64,000 nt of DNA from Sitta carolinensis (taxonomy: Eukaryota > Chordata > Aves > Passeriformes > Sittidae). The position numbers and the translations under genes were made by a program. The stretch is from positions 744,001 through 808,000 of the forward strand of contig CM063295.1 of the NCBI GenBank assembly GCA_032173965.1, written 5' to 3'. The notes beneath the pieces are model-generated. The model did not search any database. It was not told the origin of the DNA and was given only the letters and a program-made list of their open reading frames with translations. Positions 47,019-58,578 of this stretch are shown piece after piece. The first letter of the stretch is position 1. Each line of letters begins with the position of its first letter.

Positions 47019-47143
47019 GCCTGGAAGTGTCCAAGGCCAGCTTGGATGGGATAGCGGAAGGTGTCCCTGCTCATGGGGCTGGAATAAGGTGAGCTGAAAG
47101 CTCTATTCCAGCCCAAACCATCCTGGGATTCTGTGATAAATTT
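47019..47143 (+). mobile_element. CR1 LINE 3' fragment, second arm of the inverted pair
   Basis: Sense CR1: ggaagtgtccaaggccagc, then ggtgtccctgctcatgggg, ending atcctgggattctgtgataa. It points towards the reversed CR1 about 150 bases away. Confidence 0.8.
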
Positions 47144-48036
47144 CATCTATTTGTTCTTTAAAGCAGCATAAAAATGTGCTGGAGCTTTCCAGCTTTTCTA
47201 CAAACATGGATTTGCAGCCAAAACATAGATGTACCAGAGACAGCCACACAAATCCTGCACACAGGGCAGGCAGCAAAGGGACCAGAGTATCCAGGCAGCC
47301 AACAGGAACAAATGCCAGCTCCAGTGGTTTCCAAACACCTGTGGAAGCACATGGATGCTCCAGGCAGCAGCACCCACACCCAGGAGCTGCTCAGGTGGGA
47401 GTTCTGCTCTGCTCCCTCCACGCCAGGGGCTGCTACAGCCAGGGAGCCAGGAGGAGCTGCTTATTCCTGTCCTCATTCTTTCCACGGAAAAATCCAAAAA
47501 TGAAAACTAAAAATATCTTGCATTAATTTGTATAATTACCAACTATTCCTACAGGAAAAAACACAGAATTTTTGTTGGGAAAAGAAATGTTTTAATTATT
47601 CAAGTAAGTATTCTAGTTTTCCCATTTGAAATATTCCCAACAGTAATGTCCTTTTTTCCTTTCCTCTTTGAAATGCTTCTTCCTGGGTCCAGAGAAAATC
47701 TCTTTTGTTGATATATCTCCTCTCCCTTCATTCCCAGCTCTTCCCGAGCTGGCTCAGCCCACCTCCTGCAGGACAGCATCACCTAGGTGCTCTCCCTGGA
47801 GCAGGCCTCTCCTCCTAGGGGGGCTCTTCCCCCACCAAGGGGCTGTTCAAAGGACATAAACCACCCAAACTTCCCTGCAGGTGGGTGCTGGGCTCCTGCA
47901 CCAGGGGGGTAGAGAGAGGATATTCTGTGCCCAGACACCTCCAAATCCCAGTGGCATCTCCTCCCAGCTCCTGGGCTCTGCCACCATCCCAAGGGCACTC
48001 ACAGCTCTGACACTTCCATCCTTCCACTGTCCCCAC

Positions 48037-48489
48037 TGATGCCTTAAGTTTTAGCTTTTATATTTTTCAGATTCTGTACAGTGTTAGTGTGTTAATATGA
48101 AGCTAGGCTTCATATTAAGTGCTACTAAGCTCTCTTCACAGACTAGGGAGACAAAACAATTCCTTCTCTAGCTTGGGACCAAGGACAACTGATATAACTT
48201 GCAGGCCCAAGAACAAAAACAGTGGTGAAGTGAGAAGAAAAACAAGGAGGATGGAGCTTCATAACCTGAATTGGACAATTAACACCAATAAGCTAATGAG
48301 CCAGAACTTCGAGTGTGAGACCTCATGACTGGGTGTCCATTTTGTGACCATTTTGGGGTTCATCTTGGATGTGGCCCAGCCAGGCTCTTGTGCAGCCCAG
48401 GTGTACCCACTGAGGCCTTTTAATAAACCCCTGCTTTATCCTTTTGCTCTGTCTGCTCTCTGTTCCAGGTCAGCCTCCTCGAGGCATCA
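48037..48489 (+). mobile_element. Solo LTR, family B, copy 2 (453 bp), in intron 1
   Basis: It has perfect 7-bp inverted termini TGATGCC...GGCATCA. The flanking 4-mers are CCAC (48033-48036) and CCAT (48490-48493), a target duplication with one later change. The poly(A) signal is at 48422-48427. Unlike the other two copies it lacks the TATA box: the sequence between the 'aatgag' and 'gtgtgagacc' landmarks (around 48300-48312) is altered. Near 48092-48118 it has gained a 12-bp inverted duplication. It lies antisense in intron 1. Confidence 0.82.
48092..48118. repeat. Quasi-palindrome inside LTR family B copy 2
   Basis: The arms ttaatatgaagc (48092-48103) and gcttcatattaa (48107-48118) are perfect reverse complements around a 3-base spacer, tag. 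The right arm corresponds to sequence present in the other LTR copies. The left arm is not found in them. Confidence 0.88.
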
Positions 48490-49825
48490 CCATGTGCCAT
48501 GCAGCCCAACATGACACAAGGACACCAAGCCCCTTCCCTCAGCCCCAGGTGATGCTGGTGCAGTGGGACATTTCCCAGGTATCATGGGACAGGGACCACC
48601 CCACAGCTGCCCTATGCCTGTGCCCCAACTCCCACTCCTAGCTGGAGCAGAATGACAAAGCCACCCTGCCACCCAAGCCAGGACCTGGGCTGCCCAGCGT
48701 CCCCTTGCACCCTGGGGGCTCACAGGAGTCCCCCACATCCTGGGGACTGTCCAGTGTCTCCCCACTCCCCAGGGACTGCCCTGCACAGCCAGGAGCAGGC
48801 AGAGAAGGGTGCCCAGGAACAACTCCATTCAGAATCTTTGCCTGTGCCAACCACCACTTCTCTGAGCAGCTGTTAAACATTCCCACTGCCGTCTGCAATC
48901 ACTTCCTCCCTTCGAGAATCCCGGTGTGAATTGCTGGTGCTTCTGTTTCCTACCTGCGCCCCCACCCAGCCGTGACTCAGTGCCAAAACAGTGGGAATTA
49001 GGAATCCAACAGCCTTTCGAGCAAAGTGACTCACAGGCCAAGGCTTTCTGCTGAAGGTGCCGGCTCCTGCAGTCACGCTCTGTCTGTAATTCCCCTTAAT
49101 ATCGGTTTCATTCCCTTCCTCCCACTTGCCCATGCAACTACCATTCCAAAATAAAGGACGCCCATTCATCTTTTTCTGCCTAATCCAAGCAAAAATGAGC
49201 TTCATCTTGTGTAGAAATTAGGCAGCTCCCAAGATCACCTCCCATCCCAAAGATTGGCTTTCAAATGGGACTGGAAGCCAGGCAGAAAGGGAAAACACCG
49301 GGTGCAAGCCTTGTCTTTAGCTAAAACATGTCCCCAAATCCCAAAAAGATGACCCTGAGAGCTCAGATGTGCTCTTCAAGTCTGTCAGACCCAGGAGAGG
49401 TCCCTTGCAAGGACAGGTTTGATGGTGAGACAGATTCTTCTCCGTGCTGCTTGCCTAGCCCCTTCCTGACAGATCCCAGGCACGGTGCTGCAAACCGCGG
49501 GGAGAACAAAGGCAAAAGGTTTCTTTGGGTTTAATATATATACAAAACCCAGACAGCTCAATCAAGCAACAAAAGCTAAACGTCATTTCCTCCCGTGGCA
49601 CTGCCACTCCGCTCACAGTAGTTCACAGCCTGTCATCATCACGAGATGCCAGGGACACAGCCTGGGGAGAGGCTGGCACAGAGGAGAGGGGAGGAGGGCT
49701 CAGTCCTGCAGCTCACCACAGACACCAGCACCAAGAGAGATGGGGCACCTGTGTGAGCTGAAGGCACAAGTGACCCCCCCCAGGCACAACCAGACAGGGC
49801 ACGTGGGAAACAGCATGCCCTTCCA

Positions 49826-50215
49826 ACAGCATGGGTTGGAAAGAACCTTAAGGCCCATCTCATTCCACCTCCTGCCATGGGCAGGGACACTTCCCAAGAT
49901 CCCAGGTTGCTCCAAGCCCTGGCCAACCTGACCTTGGACACTTCCAGGGTCCTTTCCAGCTTCTATGGGCACCCTGTGCCAGGGTCTCAGTACCCCCACA
50001 TGGAACAATTCCTTCCCAATATCTAATCTAAATCTCCCCTCTTGTAGTTTAAAACCATTCCCCTTGTCCTGTCACTGCCTGCCCATGTAAAAAGTTGCTC
50101 TCCCTCTTCTTATAACCCCCTTTAGGCACTGGAAGAGGCTCTAAGGTCTCCTCAGAGCCTTCTCCACCTCTCAGCCAGTCTCCATGGCAGAGAGGCTCCA
50201 GTCTTTGGACCATCA
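49826..50215 (-). mobile_element. CR1 LINE 3' fragment in intron 1
   Basis: Reverse CR1 lacking the terminal octamers: gttggaaagaaccttaagg, catgggcagggacacttcc, ccttcccaatatctaatc and the cagagaggctccagtctttgg block. Confidence 0.84.
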
Positions 50216-53200
50216 TCCCAAACAAGCCTCACCCAAGAGGACACAGGCTGCACTTGAAGACAGCTTCATGGAGGTGTGCAGCCTCAGGCATCTCAAAATC
50301 TGTCACCACATTCCCAACCTCCAGCTGAATGAGACTGCAGCTTCCAGCTCCAGCTCCTGAAGTTCCTTCCTTCATTCTTGCCCAGCCAAGCTGCAGAAGT
50401 GCCAAGGCTCAGCCGCCTGTTCCAGTTAAGAATTGGAGTTAAGAGGATTTATGGATGCTCAGCACCTCTGCGAAGCAGGCACAGGCTGATTACCTAACAC
50501 AGCACCAGCACTGACCACTGCCATGCAGTGGCAATGGACATCGATTTGTTAGTGGGTTACAATGATCTGTTGCAGCAAAAAATGGGAATCCATGCAGCCA
50601 CACACATTTTCCTGCTGGCATCTCAGCAGGCAAGGGAGGTGTGAGCACTGGGAAGTTTGGAGTACTGGAGTCACAAACACCTTATTGACTAATTCCAAGC
50701 GGAAACTTTCCACTTAACCCAAAACACTTCCTTGCTAGTTCCTTGCTAGTTTTCTCCCTTAAAATGCAGATATCTTTCCATATGGACGTGTAATTTGGAA
50801 AGCAGAAAGATTTTGTTCAAAATATGCCAAAAACAGAGTAGGAAAAGTCAGTCAAACTCTCATCCGTGTAGGACAGCCCCTCAGAGTGGCCCCTTTACAT
50901 GCCATCGTTACCTGTCTCACACTCAGTGCTACTAACACAGAAGCTGTTCCCTCAGTGCAATTTCCCAGCCCCAAAACTTGCCAGTTCCTCCTGTTCCCCA
51001 TCACAATCATGTGCTTGAACACAGACGTGCTGTCAGAGCTGAGGAGGTATTTTTAACCACTCAAATACAACTAGGAACCATCCTGCCAGGAAAACATTCC
51101 CCAGTACCCCTCCTCACCTCACAGCCCATCACACTGCACAGTGAGGACATGGATCTGGATATCAGTGTGGAAAAGACCCCTAAAGGAGTGGAGGTAACAG
51201 CTCCACATGGCAAAAAGCAGCTTCTTCATCCAGCTTCCCACAAGACTTGGGACAGGCTCTGACCCAAGGAACACCTGGACCCACCTCTGCCCCCCAGGAG
51301 TGCAAAGATGGAACAATACCCCAAGCACCCCTTCTTCAGCTGGAGATTATCTAATGACATGGGCAAAAACAGGCCTAGCAAGTTGGGATTTTTATGTAAT
51401 TTAATTCTTACATAATCTAATTCACTGTTAATTAACACCAACTTCCACACTCGTATTTGAGAGAAAAAAGGCAGCGGAACCCTAAAGCTGCCACCCTGCA
51501 GGCCCAGCACGGACAAACTCCTCTCCTCCCCCTCCCCACACTGAGCTCCCCTGGAGTTCACCACAGGCCACCCCAAGCCAGAGAAAAGCTCCTCTCCTGG
51601 AGCCCACTGAGGATGAAGGGTCTTCAACCCCAGTTTTTTGGGGGTTGTCAGCTCTGCTGCCTCCAGGGCAGAAGGTGTCCCAGAGGAGCAGGATCCAAAC
51701 CCAGGCACAAATCTCTCTCTTTATTGCCCCATCCTGAATAGTTTCTTTTCCATAACTAGGCACTGATCTCATCACTCATCACAGGAGCTCATCAAAGACC
51801 CTCTGTGGGGACCCTGTGGGATTCTGGGGACCACAGAGAAGGGGAGAGGTCAAACAGGGAACAGGCATTAACTTCCTCAAGCCAGGGAACAGATCTATTC
51901 AGAACAGTCCTGGGCCAACAGTGAAAGCCACTGATTCAGTCCACATCCCTGCCCAGAGGAGAAAATTTCTCTCAAAAGCCACCCCTGGACAGAACTTGGG
52001 ATTTTAAACAACTCTCAATTGGGATTTTTATGATTTTTTAAAATTAATTAGTTACTGTTGCAGGTCACCTCTGTGGTGACAGAACTGGCATCCTCAGGCA
52101 GTTCTGCTTTCCTGCATTGGACTCAGACCGAGAGCAACTCCAAGAGTGTCCTTGAGAAATTCTCCCACACCCATTAGTTAACTCTGGCATGGGATCCCTG
52201 TCCTCCCAGAAGCACTGCAGGCCCCCAGGGTCCCAGCCTCGTGCTCTGCCAGGCTGGCTCACTGCTAAGCAGCCCTGGCAGCAAACAGCAGCCTGGGAAG
52301 TGCCATCGTGCTCCAGAGAGCTCCAGCCCACCCTGGAGTCTCCCTGGCTCATTCACAGCTAGGCAGGGCCATTCCCTCAGCCCAGTGACAGCACAATAAC
52401 ACAACAGTGATGTTCTGATCCACTTTGCGAAAGCTGTAGGAACCCAGATGAGTTGTCCAGACCTTTCAGTTTACAAGTAGCTCACTAAAAGGAGAGCTCT
52501 TTAGTATAATTTGCTCTTCCCTTCCATTTCTCCTCCATCCCAGAGCGGATCCTCGGTGCCCTTCCAGACAACACACGGAGCTGGGCACAAGCACCTCAAG
52601 GCTGGCACCACAAGACAACACAAAGAACAACCCCCCCAGACCTCAGAAGCAGCCCCACCCTCTTCTGTGCTCCACCCACAGCCAGTTCTACAGACAAACC
52701 CTCAAATCCCTACGATGCTCCGGGCTTTCATCCCTCACCAAGCTGCCCTGCTCCAGAGCCTGTCAGCTGGAGTTCCTCCTTCATCCATCACTGCCCCTGC
52801 TAGAAGAAGAAAAGTTGCTGCAAATAAATCAGCTGCTCCCCTGGGCTGGGCTTGGCTGGAGTGTTCACTCACACTGCCTTGTCCCTGTCCCAGTACAGCT
52901 GCCCTGATCCCCACCTTGTCACACCTGGGGCCTCCCAGCCCCAGGGACAACTGTCCAGGTGATTGATTTAATAACAGGAGCACAGGGCTCATGCTGGAGG
53001 AGCCTCCAGCTGACACAACACAGAGGGACAAATCAGGACACACTGTGTGCCACAGGTGGGGGCAGAGCAGGAAGGCGGAGGCTGAAGAGCTCCTGCCTTT
53101 GCCCAAAAGCACCTCAAGTGAGATGATCTCCTGCTGAGCTCCACTTCTGCGCACAAGTCTGAGCCCACAAACTCTCAAGCCCAGCAGACTTACTCATCCC

Positions 53201-54114
53201 AGTTCACCTGTGTTGCTTTATCTGGAGACGTAGTTTAAAAATGCAGGAATATTATTTAAAATCATAACAGCACACCTGCTGATTTCTGTTAGATCCTATG
53301 AGAATGCGTGGGACCACTATATTTAGAATTTAATAACTCCAGTCAGTGCATGCTCTCAACTGAGTACCTGCCTACGTCTGTTCCCTGTGGTCCCAAGGGA
53401 TTATGCAGCCTTGGGAAGCCTGGTGGGAGCCTGGCTGCCCTGAGCAAGACCAGGGCAGGGCTGTGCTGAGGGCTGTTACACATCACCCTGCTGAACCTGG
53501 GGTGCAGGATCTCTGGTACCTCTGTGCATGTGGAAATGTGGGAGCTGAGGACCTATCTCCATGCTCCTCTTGCCCACAACAGAGTGAAGAAATGAAGTAA
53601 AAGCAGAAAGTTGATCAGCAGAGCTGGAGGAAGCACCAGCTAGAGCAAGGGCAGGGCCTGACGCTGCAGCAGCTGCATCGTGTTGGCTTTTGGATCTCAG
53701 CCCTGAAGATCTCCTGGAGCTTCTCAAGTAGATCGGGTGACAAGTGACACTGATATCAAAGAATCCCACGCTTCAATCAACACTTAGTTTTACTTTCATA
53801 ATCAACCACAATCAAGGCAATCAAGGGAATGGGCTGAGTATCCAAAGGTACACTCGAGTCATGTCACTGTGGGAGTCAGGGACACCAGGAAATCTGTCCA
53901 CACACTCGGATCCAGCCCAGAGGAGCTGCCCTGGAGCAGCTGCATGGTCCAGGGGGAAAAACAGGCAGAGCACAGCTCTGTGCAACTCGAGCTTGACCAG
54001 AGCACCCGGGCACACACAGGATCTCTGCTTGGGGGAAGGCAGTGACAGGCAGTGGTCCTGGTGACCACATCTGATGCACAGTGATGCACAGTACTGCATG
54101 AAGGGACAACTTGG

Positions 54115-54210
54115 ACACAGAATGGTTTGGGCTGAAGGGACCTTAAAGCTCATCCCGTTCCACTCCCTGCCATGGGCAGAGATGCTTTCCACCAGATCAG
54201 GTTTCTCAGA
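54115..54210 (-). mobile_element. CR1 LINE 3' fragment (short)
   Basis: Reverse CR1: cacagaatggtttgggctg, gggaccttaaagctcatccc and tgccatgggcagagatgc. Confidence 0.8.
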
Positions 54211-55656
54211 GTCCCACATCCATAGCCAGCATCTCCTGGAAAATTTGGTACCTAGGCTACACACCATCAATGCTCAATTTTGTGTGGCTCACGTGCCAGA
54301 GCTAGGAAGGCACCATGGCATCTTACATTACAGAGGAAACCATCCAACTCACCCCCATCCCCAAGGTCCAGACTGTAGCACCCTGTGCACAGGGCAGCAC
54401 CTCCTCCTCTCCCTTGGGCCAGACACTGCCACACGCTTGGCTGCACACAGCAAACCCCAGGCACGCACTGTGCTCAGCAGCACCTGGACAACAGACCTGC
54501 CTCACACCAGGACAGCAAAAACCTGAGGGCAGAAACCAGGGATTCTGTCCACAGAAATGCCAAAAAGGAGCAGAACAAAGCTCCTGGCTCTGCCAGGAAT
54601 GTTTCCAGAGAAACAAGTGAGTGGGGAAGAGGCAACTCCTCTTCAGCCACCGAGGGAAAAGGGGAGCCAGCAGCAGCTGCCTCACTGTCTCAGCAGAAAC
54701 ACAGGCAGCAGCAGGAGGGGCTCCAGCTTCATTTGAATCTGTAGATATTTTAGTTACAAGAGCACAAAGTGCTCAACAACCAGGGAGGAAGATAAGTGAA
54801 CACCTTGGTGTTATTTTTCGCCCTGCATGTCCCTACACAGACCTACAGCCCACAGCAGGAGGGAGACACTGTCTGCAGGTCAGCAGGAGATTTGGGGACA
54901 CAGTGCTCAGGCTGAGTCCACACAAATGGGGAAGAGGCCAGAGCAGCACCGAGTACTGGCCCTGTCCTACAGGCTGCACAAAACATTCAAGAAGCCACTC
55001 CGGCATGGAGCAATTTTCTTAATTGCAGTAACTGTGTTTACATGCAAAACAAGGATGTGTGCAACCCCTCCAAGACAACTCTGAGCTCCTAGAGGACTTC
55101 CAGTCAGCCCAAATGCCATCCTCCCCATCCCCACTGTGATCTCCTCAGCTCCCCTCTCCACTGCCCAGACCTTTCCTAGTGACAGGAGGCTGCATCAGCA
55201 CCTCATACACACAGATTGCACTTCGCCTGAGAAGCCACTTCTTGCTGCCCGGCAGATGTCTTTGCACGGGGTAGGGAAGGGCGATTTTGGTGCAATGACC
55301 TCGCTCCTCCGATGAGAGAACAGTGCAGTGGCACAGCAGAGAGCACCAGGCAGAGGCAGGCAGGCACAGGCGCACGTGGTCACCCAGCAGACACCCAAGA
55401 TGTGCCACTGACGCCTGGGCAGGGAGACAGACACCAGGTCACAGAGCCTGCCAGAGACATCCCGCGGCAACGAGCTGTGGGGAAGCCCCAGCCGGGAACG
55501 GGCTGACGCTTCCAGAGCCCTTGGCTTGCTCCCAGACCCCTCCCAGCCCCAAGAGAGGCAAACAGAAAGCAAAGCACCAAGGATTCCACATGCCATCCCA
55601 CAGCCCCCGGGCCCGCACAGAGGCACCAGGACAGTCGGGTCACTGCTACGCCGTAC

Positions 55657-55775
55657 CTGCACTCCGTGACACTACAGCAACAGCTCCCGCTCCGCCGGCC
55701 CCAGCGCCTGGAGCGCAGCTCCGGCCTCGACTTCCTCAGGCTGAAATACTCCGTCAGCTTCCCAAACGAAGCCAT
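55657..55775 (-). CDS. Exon 1 (coding) of an unrecognised four-exon gene
   Basis: This exon encodes residues 1-39 plus two bases of codon 40. The start is the ATG at 55775 in a strong Kozak context (gccATGG on the minus strand). The frame is open further upstream, but the only earlier start-like codon I see is a GTG near 55856, so the ATG is preferred. The exon ends in CAG followed by gtacgg, a good donor at 55656. Residues 1-31 are strongly basic, with many Arg and Lys and the motif SLRKSR. They are followed by Cys 32-34 and Cys 39, a cluster that could be S-acylated (inference). The local sequence is CpG-rich compared with its surroundings. The two-base overhang exactly matches the one-base start of exon 2. 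I cannot name a family from this segment. Additional untranslated 5' exons are likely but not visible. Confidence 0.7.
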
Positions 55776-57039
55776 GGCTCCCGCCGCTGTCCCTGTGTTC
55801 CTCTGCACGCTCGGGCATGCTACACCCCAGCCGTGCCCGCTGCCAGCCCTCAGCACTGGGAGGGAGCAGGGCCAGGGGGACCCAGCACAGGGCAGGAGGC
55901 GTTCAGCCCCGAGTTACTCGGACAGTCCACAGCGCGCTCCAGTGAGCCCTCAGATCTGGAGGGTGCTAAGTCCTGTCTCCCTGAGCCAGGCGCAGGTCAC
56001 AGCTGAGGGCAGCCGGCAGCTGCACGTGTATTTCATGTGATGCTGCGGAGCCAAGTGAAGGAGGAAGAGGAAAAATTAAAAGCTCTCGCTGGAAAGGGTC
56101 CCTCGGTAGCACTGGCACAGGTCTGCGAGTCCCCACAGTGAGTGGCACTGGGCAGGTGGCCCAGCGTGGTTGTGGTGGTCCTCGGATGAGGAAGGGGTTA
56201 GGGTTTGATCTCAGAAGCGAAGAGAAACCCCAAGAAATCGGCTGCTCAGATGAATTTCCAAAGAGTCTGTTCTAACAGCGTGGATAGGATCCCCGCTTGC
56301 TCTTCCCAAGGCTATTCAGAGTCCACCAGTTTTTCTCCTTCCGTGTTTTCCAGAGCAGAAGGCACCCTCAGCTGCCAGCAGCACCTACCTACCATGACTT
56401 TCCATCCTGTCACCAAATACCTGAGCCCAAGGAGAGGCACAGGCATTTAAAGCAAGTGAGGTCAGTCCAGTTAGAGGTCACCTGTGAGCTCTGCTCCAGC
56501 ACAAAGCCTTTCCACAGCAGACAGCAGACACAGGGATGCTGCGAACCTGAAGGGAAATCCTCCTACCAACCCTCCCCTAGTCAGGAGCACTTGTCTCTGC
56601 ATCCTCGGCGCCTGACGCCAGCTGGGCGGAGATAAAACAAGGGCTTCAGAAAAAAACCCACCCAAACCTTGCTCCAGCCCCACGGAGCAAAGCCAGATCG
56701 AGTCAGTGAAGCATATCCAGAGGAAGGGATGTCTGAGGGCGACTCCCAGCCACGCCAAGAGAGGAAACAGCACGGAAAACTGGTGGTAACTCAGCTGGCA
56801 GAGCCCCAAGCTCCCCGAACACCCTTTTATCCCTCCGGTGTGGATGCCATGTTTAAAAATAAACAACCTGCATCCATTACTATTTCCCTGCTTAGAGCCA
56901 TTCCCTGGAAGCAGCCCCCTTTACATCAGAGACGGCCATCAGCTGCCGAAAGCCCTTCTTGACCTCCACTTCCCTCCTCCCTTATTTCCTTCTTTTCCTG
57001 CAGACTCTGGCTCAGCTTTCCCCTCGGAATTAAATGCCT

Positions 57040-57560
57040 GAGCAGCCGGGTGCGCCCCGCGGAGCACGGCCCCGGGACACCCGGGCGGCCGCCCCCGCCG
57101 GCTGCTTGTGAGCGGCACAGTCACCGCTCCCGTCACCGTCCCCGCCCGCGCTTGTTTTTGGGGGGGAATAATTTGTTTGCACCATCGCCACTCCCCGCTC
57201 CGGGCGCTGACATTCATCCCGGGAAACGGAGCGAGCCGCCGCAGAGCTGCGCACAAAGCAGGGGGCTGGCGATGCTCGGGGGTCCCGGGGCCACGGGGGC
57301 CCCTGCCCGCAGCTGCCCCGGGCAGGCAGGCACGGCCACGGGGAGCGGGGGCTGCTCCCCTCTGGCAGCTGTTCACGCACGGCTCCGCGCAGCCCCCCTC
57401 CCCCAGCTCCCACCTTCTCCCTCCGATGGGCTCGGCCGCAGCTGGGGAGGGGTCCCGGGCGCTGCCCCGAATCGATGGGTTTGTGGAGCATCCGCCGGCT
57501 GGCTCCGTGCGGCGCAGCGACAGCCGGTAACACTGTCACCCCTCTTATCTGCCTGCCATC
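57040..57560. promoter_or_regulatory. CpG island, probable promoter of the minus-strand gene
   Basis: From roughly 57040 to 57560 the sequence is very GC-rich and packed with CpG dinucleotides, including gcggccgc-like and ccgcgg-type sites. Flanking DNA has the CpG depletion usual for bird non-coding sequence. It lies about 1.3 kb upstream of the minus-strand start codon, where a first untranslated exon or transcription start would be expected. A divergent plus-strand transcript is also possible. No TATA box stands out, as is normal for CpG-island promoters. The long open frames here on both strands reflect low stop-codon frequency in GC-rich DNA and are not called as genes. Confidence 0.65.
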
Positions 57561-58539
57561 GGCTCCCCGTTACCGACCACGGTGAAATGCAACACGTCAA
57601 AGGAGGTCAGATGAGGCGGAGGAGAGCAGAGGGGCTGGCAGGAGGCAGCGGGAAGCAGCCGAGGGGAGATCAGAGAAGGGGAGGCAGAAGGGGGCAAACT
57701 TGTTTCCCTGATAGGGAAAAAGGCACAGCACCGTCTCTCCCGGAGGAAACCGGGCTGAGGCACACACACCTGCGCGTGTGAGGAGGACAGCGGGGTCACC
57801 TGGCAGCGGTGATGTTACCTGCTCCTGGCTATGCCAAGGCAACAGGAGAGAGGGCTGGACAGGGCAGCAGGAAGAGCGGAGGGAGAGGAAAGAGAGGCGT
57901 TAATTTGAATCCCCCCCCTTCCCCCTTCCTCCCACCACCTGTTGGGAGGGCAGAGGAGCAGCGATGCTGCCCCAGGGATCTTTCTTTGGCATTTGCAAAG
58001 CAAACCCTTTTGGGGACAAAAGGGCAATCTGGAAGACTGACGGAAAGAAACAGCAGGAGGATTCGACAGTCTGGTGGACACAAAATCCAAGGAGCAAGCC
58101 AGACTTCTCCAGCATTCCAGCTGCATGGGGGACACTCTACAGCCAGGGACACCACACGTTCCTGCAGTACCCTCCGGTTGGGGGTAGGCAGCAGCCACAG
58201 CTCTTGGAAGGGAGTCAGGCTCCCAACAAGGTTGCAGAGCTCTATCTGTGAGCCCAACAGTGCCTGCACTTGGAAAACAAACAGGAGGAAACGCTACCTC
58301 ATGAAACCTCTGGGTAAGCTGGAGAGGGTGACATTGAAGGTACCAATGCCTGGAAGCTCAGACAACTCCACAAACATCTCCATGTGTGCCCGAAAAGGGG
58401 ATTCCAGTCCCACAGCCCTCCCAGCGTACCCCAGTCACTGTGGACCAGGCTGACTGGGACCCATGGGGCTGAAAGCACAACCAGTGCAAAAGCTCCCACA
58501 TCACTCCTCTGAGCTATAGCCTCTGCTTTTGTGCTGGTG

Positions 58540-58578
58540 CCTTGGGGCAAGGGAAGGGCTGTTTCCTTTGCCCCAAGG
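58540..58578. repeat. 16-bp stem quasi-palindrome
   Basis: Left arm ccttggggcaagggaa (58540-58555), 7-base loop, right arm ttcctttgccccaagg (58563-58578). One position is G opposite T, which would be a G-U wobble in RNA. Confidence 0.88.

Larger units (their letters stand above)
36811..55656 (-). other. Intron 1 (about 18.8 kb)
   Basis: This long first intron contains eight CR1 fragments, a solo LTR at 48037-48489 and a trinucleotide microsatellite at 40078-40121. I inspected the open frames in it on both strands, including a 338-codon minus-strand frame at 44606-45622. None shows a recognisable protein family or splice-flanked coding block. Additional small phase-compatible exons cannot be excluded by eye. 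Confidence 0.6.

Noticed and set aside
50725..50760. Tandem ttccttgctag duplication
   Set aside because: Only two 11-bp units; a trivial slippage event.
57050..57781. Open frames on both strands over the CpG island
   Set aside because: High GC content removes stop codons in all frames, and no frame shows coding character or conserved motifs.
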